64,000 bases of DNA, taken from contig DASVBU010000040.1 in the NCBI GenBank assembly GCA_036375695.1, positions 1 to 64,000 on the forward strand, written 5' to 3'. The notes under the pieces are model-generated. The model was not told where the DNA came from and ran no database searches. It saw only the letters and a list, made by a program, of their open reading frames with translations. How positions within the stretch are numbered: the stretch's first letter is position 1; the number at the start of each line of letters is the position of its first letter. Origin of the DNA: ZC4RG35 sp036375695 (GTDB lineage Bacteria; Actinomycetota; Acidimicrobiia; Spongiisociales; ZC4RG35). Below are positions 34,378 to 43,943 of the stretch, one piece after another. The translations under genes were made by a program, and so were the position numbers.

Positions 34378-35235
34378 TTGCGTATTCACATTCTGGGAAG
34401 TGGTACTCCGACGCCCTCAGCCGACCGGTTCGGCACATCATTTGTCGCTGAAGTCGGAGACGAACAGATCATGATCGATTGTGGTCCGGCCACCACCCAC
34501 AAACTCGTGAGGGCGGGTCTGTGGCCCACGGACATCTCCACCCTGTTCTTCACCCATCACCACTTCGATCACAACGTGGACTACCCCTGCTTTCTTCTCT
34601 GCAGGTGGGACCAATCTGTCGGCAAGGAAGTTCCGTTGCGAGTCTTCGGACCGACTCTCACTACTCAGATTACGGAGGGATTGATCGGCGAGTCAGGAGT
34701 CTTCGCCCCCGATTGGCGTGCACGCGTGAGCCACCCGGCCAGCCAGCAGGTGTACGTGAACAGGGGGGGGACCCTGCCGAGACGCCCTCCAGAAGTGAAG
34801 ACCACCGATATCGACCCGGGCCATGTGGTCGAGTCCAGCGACTGGACGATGACATCGGCCTATGCCGACCACGTCCAACCATTCCTCGACTCTTTGGCCT
34901 ATCGACTCGATACCGCTGACGGATCCGTCGTATTCACCGGCGACACCGAACCATGCGACTCGGTTGTCGAGTTGGCGAAGGAGGCCGACGCTCTCTTTGC
35001 CATGTGTTGGGATGACCAGGACGTGATGGAAGCCCAGGGCGAGGACTTAGGTGTGATGGGACCGGCCGGTGCGGCAGACATGGCTCGACGAGCCGGGGTC
35101 AGGAAGCTCGTTCTCGTCCACTCTCAGCCGACCCTCAATGACCGGGAAACGGCCGACCGGGCGGTCGAACGAGCCAGATCATTGTTCGATGGAGAGGTCG
35201 TCCTCGCCAACGAACTAACGGTCCTTGAGTTCTAG
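34378..35235 (+). CDS. metallo-beta-lactamase-fold hydrolase (RNase Z/arylsulfatase-like)
   Basis: A 285-aa MBL-fold hydrolase. The zinc motif HxHxDH is at 60-65 (THHHFDHN), and further ligands fit YADHVQPF, FTGDTEPCD and LVHSQP. The opening IHILGSGTPTPSADRFGTSF is typical of the RNase Z-like branch, which also includes AtsA-type arylsulfatases and lactonases. The TTG start has TAGGAG just upstream and lies 9 bases after the hydrolase stop. As last gene of the island it may open a ring or ester in the same pathway. Its TAG lies in the palindrome CTAGGCCTAG (35232-35241) shared with the sufB stop. Confidence 0.85.
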   Translation: MRIHILGSGTPTPSADRFGTSFVAEVGDEQIMIDCGPATTHKLVRAGLWPTDISTLFFTHHHFDHNVDYPCFLLCRWDQSVGKEVPLRVFGPTLTTQITEGLIGESGVFAPDWRARVSHPASQQVYVNRGGTLPRRPPEVKTTDIDPGHVVESSDWTMTSAYADHVQPFLDSLAYRLDTADGSVVFTGDTEPCDSVVELAKEADALFAMCWDDQDVMEAQGEDLGVMGPAGAADMARRAGVRKLVLVHSQPTLNDRETADRAVERARSLFDGEVVLANELTVLEF

Positions 35236-35237
35236 GC

Positions 35238-36647
35238 CTAGCCCACGGCGCCCGCGGCGGCCATGTTGAGCTCGATGAGCCGGTTCATCTCCACCGCGTA
35301 CTCCATGGGGAGCTCCTTGACGATGGGCTCGATGAACCCGGCCACCACCATCGAGGTCGCCTGGTCCTCGGTGAGGCCACGGGACATCAGGTAGAAGAGC
35401 TGGTCCTCGCCCACCTTGGAGACGGTCGCCTCGTGGCCCATCTGGGCATCGTTCTCCTCCACCTCCATGTACGGGTAGGTGTCGGAGCGGCTCTTCTCGT
35501 CCAGGATCAGCGCGTCACAGCGGACCATGCTCTTGGCGTTCTCCGCACCGGGCTCGACCCTGACGAGGCCGCGGTACCCGGCACGACCCCCTCCCTTGGA
35601 GATCGACTTGGAGACGATCGTCGACGTGGTGTTGGGGGCGACGTGCACCATCTTCGCCCCGGCATCCTGGTGCTGACCCTCACCGGCGAAGGCGATGGAG
35701 AGCACCTCACCGTGAGCACCCGGCTCCATGAGCCACACGGCCGGGTACTTCATGGTGAGCCGGCTGCCCAGGTTCCCATCGACCCATTCCATGGTGGCGT
35801 TGCGGTAGGCGGCGGCCCGCTTGGTGACCAGGTTGTACACGTTGTTCGACCAGTTCTGGATCGTGGTGTACCGGCATCGCCCGTTGGCCTTGACGATGAT
35901 CTCGACCACCGCGGCGTGGAGCGAATCGGTGGTGTACACCGGCGCCGAGCAGCCCTCGACGTAATGCACGTAGGCGCCCTCGTCCACGATGATCAGCGTT
36001 CGCTCGAACTGGCCCATGTTCTCGGAGTTGATCCTGAAGTAGGCCTGGAGCGGCTGGTCGACGTGGACGCCCGGCGGGACGTAGATGAAGGAGCCACCCG
36101 ACCACACGGCCGAGTTCAGGGCGGCGAACTTGTTGTCGTTCGGAGGGATGACGGTCCCGAAGTACTCCCTGACGATCTCCGGGTACTCCCTGACCGCGGT
36201 GTCCATGTCGCAGAACAGGACCCCCATCTCCTCGAGATCCTCACGGTTGCGGTGATAGACGACCTCGGACTCGTACTGCGCGGTGACGCCGGCGAGGAAC
36301 TTGCGCTCCGCCTCGGGGATCCCGAGCTTCTCGTAGGTCTCCTTGATGGACTCGGGGACCATGTCCCAGTCCTTGGCCTGCTCGGTGGCGGGCTTCACGT
36401 AGTAGTAGATGTCGTCGAAGTCGATCTCGTTGAGGAGACCGCCACCACCCCACTGTGGAATCGGCTTGGCCAGGAAGCGCTTGTAGGCCTTGAGACGGAA
36501 GTCGAGCATCCACTCGGGCTCGCCCTTCATGGCGGACATCTCGCGGATGACGTCCTCATCGAGCCCCTTGCGCGGCTCGAACGCCAGCTCGACCTCGTCG
36601 CGCCAACCGAGCTGGTAGCCGCCCAGATCGATGTCGACTGTTGCCAT
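35238..36647 (-). CDS. sufB: Fe-S cluster assembly protein SufB
   Basis: A 469-aa scaffold subunit of the SUF system. Recognisable segments include RFLAKPIPQWGGG, LNSAVWSGGSFIYVPPGVHV, VHYVEGCSAPVY and LISRGL-like FYLMSRGLTEDQA near the end. The ATG at 36647 has AGAGGTGA upstream; the longer frame would add only a TTG. The usual partners sufC, sufD and sufS are not next to it. An Nfu-type carrier lies at 52800. Confidence 0.95.
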   Translation of the reverse strand: MATVDIDLGGYQLGWRDEVELAFEPRKGLDEDVIREMSAMKGEPEWMLDFRLKAYKRFLAKPIPQWGGGGLLNEIDFDDIYYYVKPATEQAKDWDMVPESIKETYEKLGIPEAERKFLAGVTAQYESEVVYHRNREDLEEMGVLFCDMDTAVREYPEIVREYFGTVIPPNDNKFAALNSAVWSGGSFIYVPPGVHVDQPLQAYFRINSENMGQFERTLIIVDEGAYVHYVEGCSAPVYTTDSLHAAVVEIIVKANGRCRYTTIQNWSNNVYNLVTKRAAAYRNATMEWVDGNLGSRLTMKYPAVWLMEPGAHGEVLSIAFAGEGQHQDAGAKMVHVAPNTTSTIVSKSISKGGGRAGYRGLVRVEPGAENAKSMVRCDALILDEKSRSDTYPYMEVEENDAQMGHEATVSKVGEDQLFYLMSRGLTEDQATSMVVAGFIEPIVKELPMEYAVEMNRLIELNMAAAGAVG

Positions 36648-36715
36648 CAAATCACCTCTGTTTCGAAGAATGGAGATCTGGCCCGAAGGGCAATTTCCAC
36701 CATCCAGATAGTCGT

Positions 36716-36744
36716 ATCCTACCCGCCCGCCCCTGACATCCGAA
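36716..36744 (-). promoter_or_regulatory. possible sufB promoter
   Basis: On the minus strand TTCGGA (36739-36744) and TAGGAT (36716-36721) are 17 bases apart, about 70 bases before the sufB start. It is read by eye as a -35/-10 pair. No clear iron-sulfur regulator operator was seen. Confidence 0.3.
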
Positions 36745-36765
36745 AGGCGGGGTTAAGGTCGGCGC

Positions 36766-37200
36766 ATGCCCATGATCGTGGTCGGCGCCGACACGCCGAC
36801 GGGCCGCCGCATCCTGGACGGGCTCTCCCGCGAGGGGGAGGTCAGGGCATTCGTCACGGCCCCGGAGGACGCCGAGCGCTGGCGTGGGACCGGGGTCAAG
36901 GTCGCATTGGGCGACGTCTCCGACGACTCCCACGTGGAGATGGCGTCACACGGCTGCTACTCCGCAGTGCTGGTGATGGAAGCCGCCAGTGACGACCGGG
37001 TCCGCTCCTTCGCGCCAGACCCGAGGGCCGTGCTCGAGGGGTGGGCCCGCGCCGTGACCACGGCGCACGTGCAGCGGGTCATCTGGGTGGGCACCGAGAC
37101 ACCTCCGCAGACCGACGCTCCCGAGGTGGCGTTCGTCGACCCCGACGACGGCCGGTTGGCCGACCGGGTGGCCGAGCTGGATCGGGCTCAGTCGATATAG
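36766..37200 (+). CDS. short NAD(P)-binding Rossmann protein
   Basis: A 144-aa protein beginning MPMIVVGADTPTGRRIL, a Rossmann nucleotide-binding start of the atypical SDR/NmrA kind, followed by an acidic strand end (VALGDVSDD). The region after about residue 100 (VQRVIWVGTETPP) matches the next strands. It is only about half the length of usual NAD(P)-binding reductases, so it may be a binding or regulatory module. Its end overlaps the convergent M23 gene by 13 bases. Confidence 0.65.
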   Translation: MPMIVVGADTPTGRRILDGLSREGEVRAFVTAPEDAERWRGTGVKVALGDVSDDSHVEMASHGCYSAVLVMEAASDDRVRSFAPDPRAVLEGWARAVTTAHVQRVIWVGTETPPQTDAPEVAFVDPDDGRLADRVAELDRAQSI

Positions 37201-37778
37201 AGATTCACCAGCTCGGGGTGGTAGAGACGGGACAGCTCGAGCAACTCCTTCTCCAAGGCATCCATCAGATAGGGATACGGGTTCACTGCACGCCCATGGT
37301 GATGGAGCTCGAAATGGGTGTGCGGTGAGCTGCTCTCGGCGTTCCCCGAGTCACCGACCCAGCCCAGCAGCTGGCCGGCCTCGACCTCGGCGCCCACATA
37401 GATGCCGGGCGCCACGGTGAGGAACCAGGGGGCGTTGCCACGGTCCTCGTCGGGGAGGTCGTTGTTGAGATGCATGTAGTAGGTCTCCCAGCCGTCCGCG
37501 TGCTCCACCACGACATACCTGCCGGCGCGTCGGGACGTCGTCACCTTCGTGACCACGCCGTCGGCGGCCACGTAGACCTCCGTCCGCTTCGGTGCCATGA
37601 GATCGTTGCCCCGGTGCAGCCGCCCACCGGAGCGAGGCGCCTTCCAGCTGTTGCCGAAGTGGGTCACCCCGACCTCTTGGGGAAAGGTGAGGTCGAGCCG
37701 CTCGTGGGCTTGGGCACGGACGGGAAAGACGCCCAAGAGGGCGAGGATCAGAGCGAAGGTGACGGGACGAACGAACAC
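37188..37778 (-). CDS. secreted M23-family peptidase
   Basis: A LytM/M23 peptidase with an N-terminal signal peptide (PVTFALILALLGVFPVRAQA). Zinc ligands fit RLHRGNDLMAP and SPHTHFELHHHGRAVNPYPY, with YYMHLNND between. The GTG at 37778 (VFVRPVTF) is chosen because it puts the signal peptide at the N-terminus; the frame stays open to 37916 but that part overlaps the ino1 leader. There is no LysM module, unlike the paralogue at 4947. Confidence 0.8.
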   Translation of the reverse strand: MFVRPVTFALILALLGVFPVRAQAHERLDLTFPQEVGVTHFGNSWKAPRSGGRLHRGNDLMAPKRTEVYVAADGVVTKVTTSRRAGRYVVVEHADGWETYYMHLNNDLPDEDRGNAPWFLTVAPGIYVGAEVEAGQLLGWVGDSGNAESSSPHTHFELHHHGRAVNPYPYLMDALEKELLELSRLYHPELVNLYID

Positions 37779-37915
37779 GGGCAGATCAGGCGTGCGGGCG
37801 AAGAAGGACTGATCCCCACCCTTTGTCGAATGGCACCCTAAGACGCCCTCCCGCGGGAGGCCAAAACGGCGCGAGCTTCTCCCCTGACCCATCGATGGGA
37901 TATCGTCACCTGGCA

Positions 37916-39241
<1,326 letters not shown>

Positions 39242-39249
39242 GGCCGGGC

Positions 39250-39654
39250 ATGGACGGCCTCGAGGTCGCCGGGCACCTGATCCCTGAAGACGATCTCGAG
39301 GAACGCTTCGAGACCTGGGGCGGCCCCGGTGGACAGCACGCCAACAGGTCGGCCACCGCCGTGGTTCTCCGGTTCGACATCGCCGGGTCGTCCCTGCCCG
39401 AGGAGACGAAGGATCGTCTCGTCGCCAGGCTGGGGGAAGTAGTCGAGGTGCGCGCCTCGGAGCACCGTTCCCAGAACCGGAACCGCGCCCTCGCCCGGCG
39501 GCGACTGGCGGAGCGGCTCACCGACGCCCTGCGGCCGGAGCGCCCCCGTCGACCCACCCGCCCCACCCGCACCTCCAAGGAGCGTCGTCGACGGGCCAAG
39601 GAGACCCGGTCCGAGACCAAGCGCCTTCGCCGGCGACCCGACACCGAGGACTGA
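39250..39654 (+). CDS. arfB: peptidyl-tRNA hydrolase ArfB-like (ribosome rescue)
   Basis: A 134-aa release-factor-like protein that frees stalled ribosomes. The catalytic GGQ is at 27-29 (GGPGGQHANRS), followed by VVLRFDI, and a long basic C-terminal tail rich in Arg/Lys that would enter the mRNA channel. The ATG at 39250 lies 8 bases after the ino1 stop. Length matches ArfB/YaeJ. Confidence 0.9.
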   Translation: MDGLEVAGHLIPEDDLEERFETWGGPGGQHANRSATAVVLRFDIAGSSLPEETKDRLVARLGEVVEVRASEHRSQNRNRALARRRLAERLTDALRPERPRRPTRPTRTSKERRRRAKETRSETKRLRRRPDTED

Positions 39655-39688
39655 CGGCGGAACGGGCGAGCGGTCCTATCCTCGGCCC

Positions 39689-40336
39689 ATGGCCGAGATG
39701 ACCCCGGAGCGCTGGCGGTGGACCAACGACTACGCCCGCGAGGTGTTCGGTGACCCCGACGACCAACTCACCACCCTCATGGATCGGGCGACCGCGGCAG
39801 GTCTTCCCTCGATCGCCGTCAGCCCCGACGTGGGACGTCTCCTTCAGATCCTGGCGTCGGCGACTCGGGGTCGGCTCGCCCTCGAGCTCGGCACCCTGGG
39901 CGGCTACTCCGGGATCTGGATCGCCCGGGGTCTCGCACCCGCCGGCAGGTTGATCACCGTCGAGCTCGACGACCGACACGCCGACTTCGCCGAGGGCGAG
40001 TTCGCCGCCGCCGGTCTGTCGGACCGTGTCGAGGTGCGCCGGGGTGCCGCGCTCGAGGTCCTTCCCGCGCTCGCCGAGGAGCTGGGACCGGAGTCGCTCG
40101 ACTTCGTGTTCATCGACGCCGTCAAGGTCGAGTACACCGACTACTTCGAGGCAGTCAAGCCCCTGATGGCCCCGGGAGCGATACTGGCGGCGGACAACGT
40201 CTACGGCACTGGAGCCGGGTGGATCGACGAGGGGTATGGGACCGACGAGTTCAATCGAATGGTCGCCTCCGACCCCGACTTCCTCACCACGGCGACGCCG
40301 ATGAGGGAAGGCGTCCTCATCGCGAGGCGCCTGTGA
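39689..40336 (+). CDS. SAM-dependent O-methyltransferase
   Basis: A 215-aa class I methyltransferase of the catechol/caffeoyl-CoA-like OMT family. The SAM site is LALELGTLGGYSGIWIARGL, followed by ITVELDDRHADFA and the metal-binding DFVFIDAVKVEY and AADNVY. The acceptor is unknown. Its stop overlaps the start of the MFS gene as GTGA. Confidence 0.9.
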   Translation: MAEMTPERWRWTNDYAREVFGDPDDQLTTLMDRATAAGLPSIAVSPDVGRLLQILASATRGRLALELGTLGGYSGIWIARGLAPAGRLITVELDDRHADFAEGEFAAAGLSDRVEVRRGAALEVLPALAEELGPESLDFVFIDAVKVEYTDYFEAVKPLMAPGAILAADNVYGTGAGWIDEGYGTDEFNRMVASDPDFLTTATPMREGVLIARRL

Positions 40337-41793
40337 GCACGACCCGATCGCCCGAAACCGGAGAAGCCGTCGACTACAGCCGCAAATGGCTGGTCATGAC
40401 GGCAGTGGTGGCCGGGATCCTCCTGGCGACCATCGACTCGTCGATCGTCAACATCGCCTTCCCGACCCTGGTCCAGGACCTCGACACCACCTTCAACGTC
40501 ATCCAATGGGTGTCCCTCGCCTACCTGCTGACCAACGCCACGTTCACGTTGGGGATCGGGCGTCTCGGCGACGTGGTGGGCAAGAAGCGGCTATACGTCG
40601 CCGGGTTCGTCATCTTCACCACCGCCTCGGCATTGTGCGGCTTCGCCCCCACGGTGGCGTGGCTGATCGGCTTCCGGGCACTCCAGGCGCTTGGCGCGGT
40701 GCTCATCATGGCCCTGGGCTCGGCAATCCTCGTCGAGGCGTTCCCGCCCCAGGAGAGGGGCAAGGCCCTGGGATTCGTCGGCTCCGCGGTGTCGATCGGG
40801 ATCATCACCGGCCCGGCACTCGGAGGTGTGATCATCTCCAGCTTCGGGTGGCGCCCGATCTTCCTGGTCAACATCCCGATCGGGATCGCGGGCACCTGGC
40901 TGGCCCTCCGGAACGTGCCCCAGAAGCCGCCTGTCGCCGGCCAGCGTCTCGACATCCCCGGGACCGTCCTGCTCAGCGTGGCACTCCTCTCCCTGTCGTC
41001 GGCGGTCACGCTGGGACAGGACCTCGGCTTCGCCTCTCCCCCGATACTCGCCGGGTTCGTCGCCTTCGCGGTGCTGGTGCTCGCCTTCGTCAGGGTGGAG
41101 CTCCGGAACCCGTCGCCGATGATCGAGCTACGCCTCTTCCGGAACCCGATGCTCACCGTGAGCGTCATATCCGGCTTCCTCGCCTTCGCCTGTCTTTCGG
41201 TGACCTTCCTGCTCATGCCCTTCTATCTCGAGGAGATCCTGGGTCTCCAGGTCGGCTTCGTCGGGCTGCTCCTGGGTGTCCAGCCCCTGGTCATGGGTCT
41301 GGTCGCACCGGTGTCGGGCACCCTGTCCGACCGCATCGGGATCCGGCGACTCACTCTGATCGGCCTGAGCCTTCAGCTGGTGGCCCTGCTCGTCTTCCGC
41401 ACGTTCACGGTCGACACGACACCAGCCCAGTTCCTCCTCTTCGCCATCCCCCTCGGGCTGGGGCTGGGGATCTTCCAGTCGCCCAACAACTCGGCGATCA
41501 TGGGGTCGGTGCCACCCGCGTACATGGGCCTCGGGGGCGGGATCATGACCCTCACCCGGCTCCTCGGCATCACCACCGGGGTGGCGGTGCTCGGGTCCGT
41601 ATGGGCGGCGAACGTGGCCGGCCAGCTAGGCGGCTCCCTACCGCCGGGTGGGGCGACGGCGGCTCCTCCCCTCGCTCAGGTCGCCGCGCTGCGAAGCACC
41701 ATGACCGTCGCCGCGGTGATCATCGGTGTCGCCCTGGTGATCGGGGTGTGGGGCCTGAGGCACGAGAGCCGGACGAAGTCAACCGCCCGCTAA
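40333..41793 (+). CDS. MFS drug/solute exporter, 14-helix (DHA2) type
   Basis: A 486-aa exporter with about 14 membrane helices. Motif C-like and family segments include LLATIDSSIVNIAFPTL, the motif A GRLGDVVGKKRLY and GPALGGVIISSFGWRPIF. The GTG at 40333 overlaps the methyltransferase stop as GTGA, so the two could act together, with methylation followed by export; this is only inference. Its 3' end overlaps the convergent menE by 15 bases. Confidence 0.9.
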   Translation: MSTTRSPETGEAVDYSRKWLVMTAVVAGILLATIDSSIVNIAFPTLVQDLDTTFNVIQWVSLAYLLTNATFTLGIGRLGDVVGKKRLYVAGFVIFTTASALCGFAPTVAWLIGFRALQALGAVLIMALGSAILVEAFPPQERGKALGFVGSAVSIGIITGPALGGVIISSFGWRPIFLVNIPIGIAGTWLALRNVPQKPPVAGQRLDIPGTVLLSVALLSLSSAVTLGQDLGFASPPILAGFVAFAVLVLAFVRVELRNPSPMIELRLFRNPMLTVSVISGFLAFACLSVTFLLMPFYLEEILGLQVGFVGLLLGVQPLVMGLVAPVSGTLSDRIGIRRLTLIGLSLQLVALLVFRTFTVDTTPAQFLLFAIPLGLGLGIFQSPNNSAIMGSVPPAYMGLGGGIMTLTRLLGITTGVAVLGSVWAANVAGQLGGSLPPGGATAAPPLAQVAALRSTMTVAAVIIGVALVIGVWGLRHESRTKSTAR

Positions 41794-42981
41794 CCGCCGC
41801 GCCGCGATCCGGTCGGGCTTGCCCAGGGCAGCTTTCGGGATCCGCTCCACCCGGACCCAGCGCTTGGGGACGTGATGTCGGGGCACGCGCTCTCTCAGCC
41901 ATTCCGTGAGCTCGTCTGGCGATGCGTCGCCCGTGTAGAGGCAGACGGCGATCGCCCCCCACTCCTCATCGGGGATGCCGACCACCACGACCTCCCCCGC
42001 TCCTGGATGACCGTCGAGAGCGCTCTCGATGACCTGTGGGTCGACGTTCTCGCCACCGGTGACGATGACCGAGTCGGCGCGACCCAGGACCCGAACTGCG
42101 CCTTCCTCGTCCAACGATCCACGATCGTTCGTGACGAGCCAGCGATCCCGGCGATCCGGCTCGCCCACGTACCCCGGCGAGACCTGATCCCCGGCGACGG
42201 CGATGCGGCCGTCGGGCTCGATCCGCAACTCGATCCCGGGAAGGGTGTGAGCCCGTCGATCGGGCGGGGATCCGGGTCGGAGGGTCGCCACCTGCCCGAA
42301 GGTCTCGGTCATCCCGTAGCTGGGCAGTGCGGGGACTCCGGCGGCCCACGCCCGCTCCAGGAGCCCGTCCGGGATGGGCCCCCCGCCGAGCACGACGGCC
42401 CGAAGCCCCTCGAATGGCCCGGGATCGTGATCGAGGGTGCGGAGCAGCATCGTCGGGACCATCGACACCATCGAAACCGCACCCCGCATCGCTCTAGCCG
42501 CCCCCTCGGCGGTGAACCCGCCGAGCAACTCCACGGACCCGCCCGCGTAGGCGGAGCGCACCAGGATCGAGAGCCCGGCCACGTGATGGAGGGGCAGACA
42601 CAACAGCCAACGGTCCTCGGGACCGTGGCCGAGATGCTCGACGGAGGCTCTTGCCGCCGCCTCCAGGTTGGCCATGGTGAGACGGACGCCCTTGGGCGAT
42701 CCACCGGAGCCGGAGGTGAACACGATCAAGCGAGCTTCGCTCGCGGTACCCCGTACCCCGAGCCCCGTGCCCCGATTGGGGGGAAGGACGGTGATCCCGC
42801 CGCCCGAGATGCCGGCGAGGATCGTGAAGACCGACTCCGGGTCGAAGGATGGTTCGAAGACGGCCCACTCGCCGGAGATGCGTGCCCGGATCTCGGTGAC
42901 CGTGTCGCCATAGGTCCAGAGGCGATCACCGAAGACCAGGAACGGATCCGAGGCGGGGCGACGGGTGAACCACTCGAGCAC
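41779..42981 (-). CDS. menE: o-succinylbenzoate-CoA ligase
   Basis: An acyl-CoA ligase of 400 aa that activates o-succinylbenzoate in menaquinone synthesis. The AMP-binding P-loop is FTSGSGGSPKGV, with LPLHHVAGLSIL, PSYGMTETFGQ, WLVTNDRG and the C-terminal IPKAALGKPDR lysine. It is short in the N-terminal half, as usual for actinobacterial MenE. The segment GTGLGVRGTASEA just before the P-loop is encoded by a GTACC heptad array and hairpin. It is divergent from menB. Confidence 0.88.
   Translation of the reverse strand: MLEWFTRRPASDPFLVFGDRLWTYGDTVTEIRARISGEWAVFEPSFDPESVFTILAGISGGGITVLPPNRGTGLGVRGTASEARLIVFTSGSGGSPKGVRLTMANLEAAARASVEHLGHGPEDRWLLCLPLHHVAGLSILVRSAYAGGSVELLGGFTAEGAARAMRGAVSMVSMVPTMLLRTLDHDPGPFEGLRAVVLGGGPIPDGLLERAWAAGVPALPSYGMTETFGQVATLRPGSPPDRRAHTLPGIELRIEPDGRIAVAGDQVSPGYVGEPDRRDRWLVTNDRGSLDEEGAVRVLGRADSVIVTGGENVDPQVIESALDGHPGAGEVVVVGIPDEEWGAIAVCLYTGDASPDELTEWLRERVPRHHVPKRWVRVERIPKAALGKPDRIAARRLAGG
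42745..42772. repeat. tandem 7-base repeat inside menE
   Basis: Four heptads GGTACCC, CGTACCC, CGAGCCC, CGTGCCC lie within the menE coding sequence. A GCGAGC-TTC-GCTCGC hairpin (42730-42744) sits immediately beside them. Both are read through in frame on the minus strand. The same heptad type occurs at 3434, 3505 and 9574. Confidence 0.75.
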
Positions 42982-43048
42982 GGCCCGATTGTGCCGTGCT
43001 CCGACACCCTTCGACGTCCGCCCAAGCCAGGCGGCTTATCCTCACGCC

Positions 43049-43939
43049 GTGGTTTCCGAGATCTTCGACCCGTCTGCCTGGGACCCCGTGCCCGGGCTCG
43101 ACTTCACCGACATCACCTACCACCGGGCCAAGGACTCGGGGGTCGTCCGCATCGCCTTCGACCGACCCGAGGTCCGCAACGCCTTCCGCCCCCACACCGT
43201 GGACGAGCTCTATCGGGCCCTCGACCACGCCAGGCAGACCACGGACGTCGGGTGCGTCCTCCTCACCGGAAACGGCCCTTCGCCGAAGGACGGCGGCTGG
43301 GCCTTCTGCTCGGGCGGAGACCAGCGGATCCGGGGCAAGGACGGCTACAAGTACGAGGGAGAGGAGGGAATCGACCCGGGACGTGTCGGACGGCTCCACA
43401 TCCTCGAGGTGCAGCGGCTGATCCGCTTCATGCCCAAGGTGGTGATCGCCGTCGTCCCGGGCTGGGCGGTGGGTGGCGGCCATAGCCTGCACGTGGTGTG
43501 CGACCTCACCATCGCCTCGGAGGAGCACGCCATCTTCAAGCAGACGGACGCCGATGTGGCCTCGTTCGATGCCGGGTACGGCTCCGCCTACCTGGCACGC
43601 CAGGTGGGTCAGAAGAAGGCGCGCGAGATCTTCTTCCTCGGCCGCGACTACACCGCCACAGAGGCCGAGGCGATGGGCATGGTCAACGCGGTGGTCCCCC
43701 ACGCCGACCTGGAGAAGGTGGCCCTGGAGTGGGGTCGGATCATCTGCGCCAAATCACCCATGTCCCAGCGCATGCTCAAGTTCGCCTTCAACCTCATCGA
43801 CGACGGCCTCGTCGGGCAGCAGGTGTTCGCCGGCGAGGCCACCCGGCTCGGCTACATGACCGAGGAGGCCCAGGAAGGCCGCGACTCATTCCTCGAGAAG
43901 CGTGATCCCGACTACGGCCGCTTCCCCTGGCACTATTGA
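43049..43939 (+). CDS. menB: 1,4-dihydroxy-2-naphthoyl-CoA synthase
   Basis: A crotonase-fold enzyme of 296 aa that closes the second ring of the naphthoquinone. Typical segments are FDRPEVRNAFRPHTVDEL, FCSGGDQRIRG and PGWAVGGGHSLHVVCDLTIA, with the C-terminal RDPDYGRFPWHY. The GTG at 43049 gives the family length. It runs directly into menA four bases later. Confidence 0.95.
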   Translation: MVSEIFDPSAWDPVPGLDFTDITYHRAKDSGVVRIAFDRPEVRNAFRPHTVDELYRALDHARQTTDVGCVLLTGNGPSPKDGGWAFCSGGDQRIRGKDGYKYEGEEGIDPGRVGRLHILEVQRLIRFMPKVVIAVVPGWAVGGGHSLHVVCDLTIASEEHAIFKQTDADVASFDAGYGSAYLARQVGQKKAREIFFLGRDYTATEAEAMGMVNAVVPHADLEKVALEWGRIICAKSPMSQRMLKFAFNLIDDGLVGQQVFAGEATRLGYMTEEAQEGRDSFLEKRDPDYGRFPWHY

Positions 43940-43943
43940 CCCG

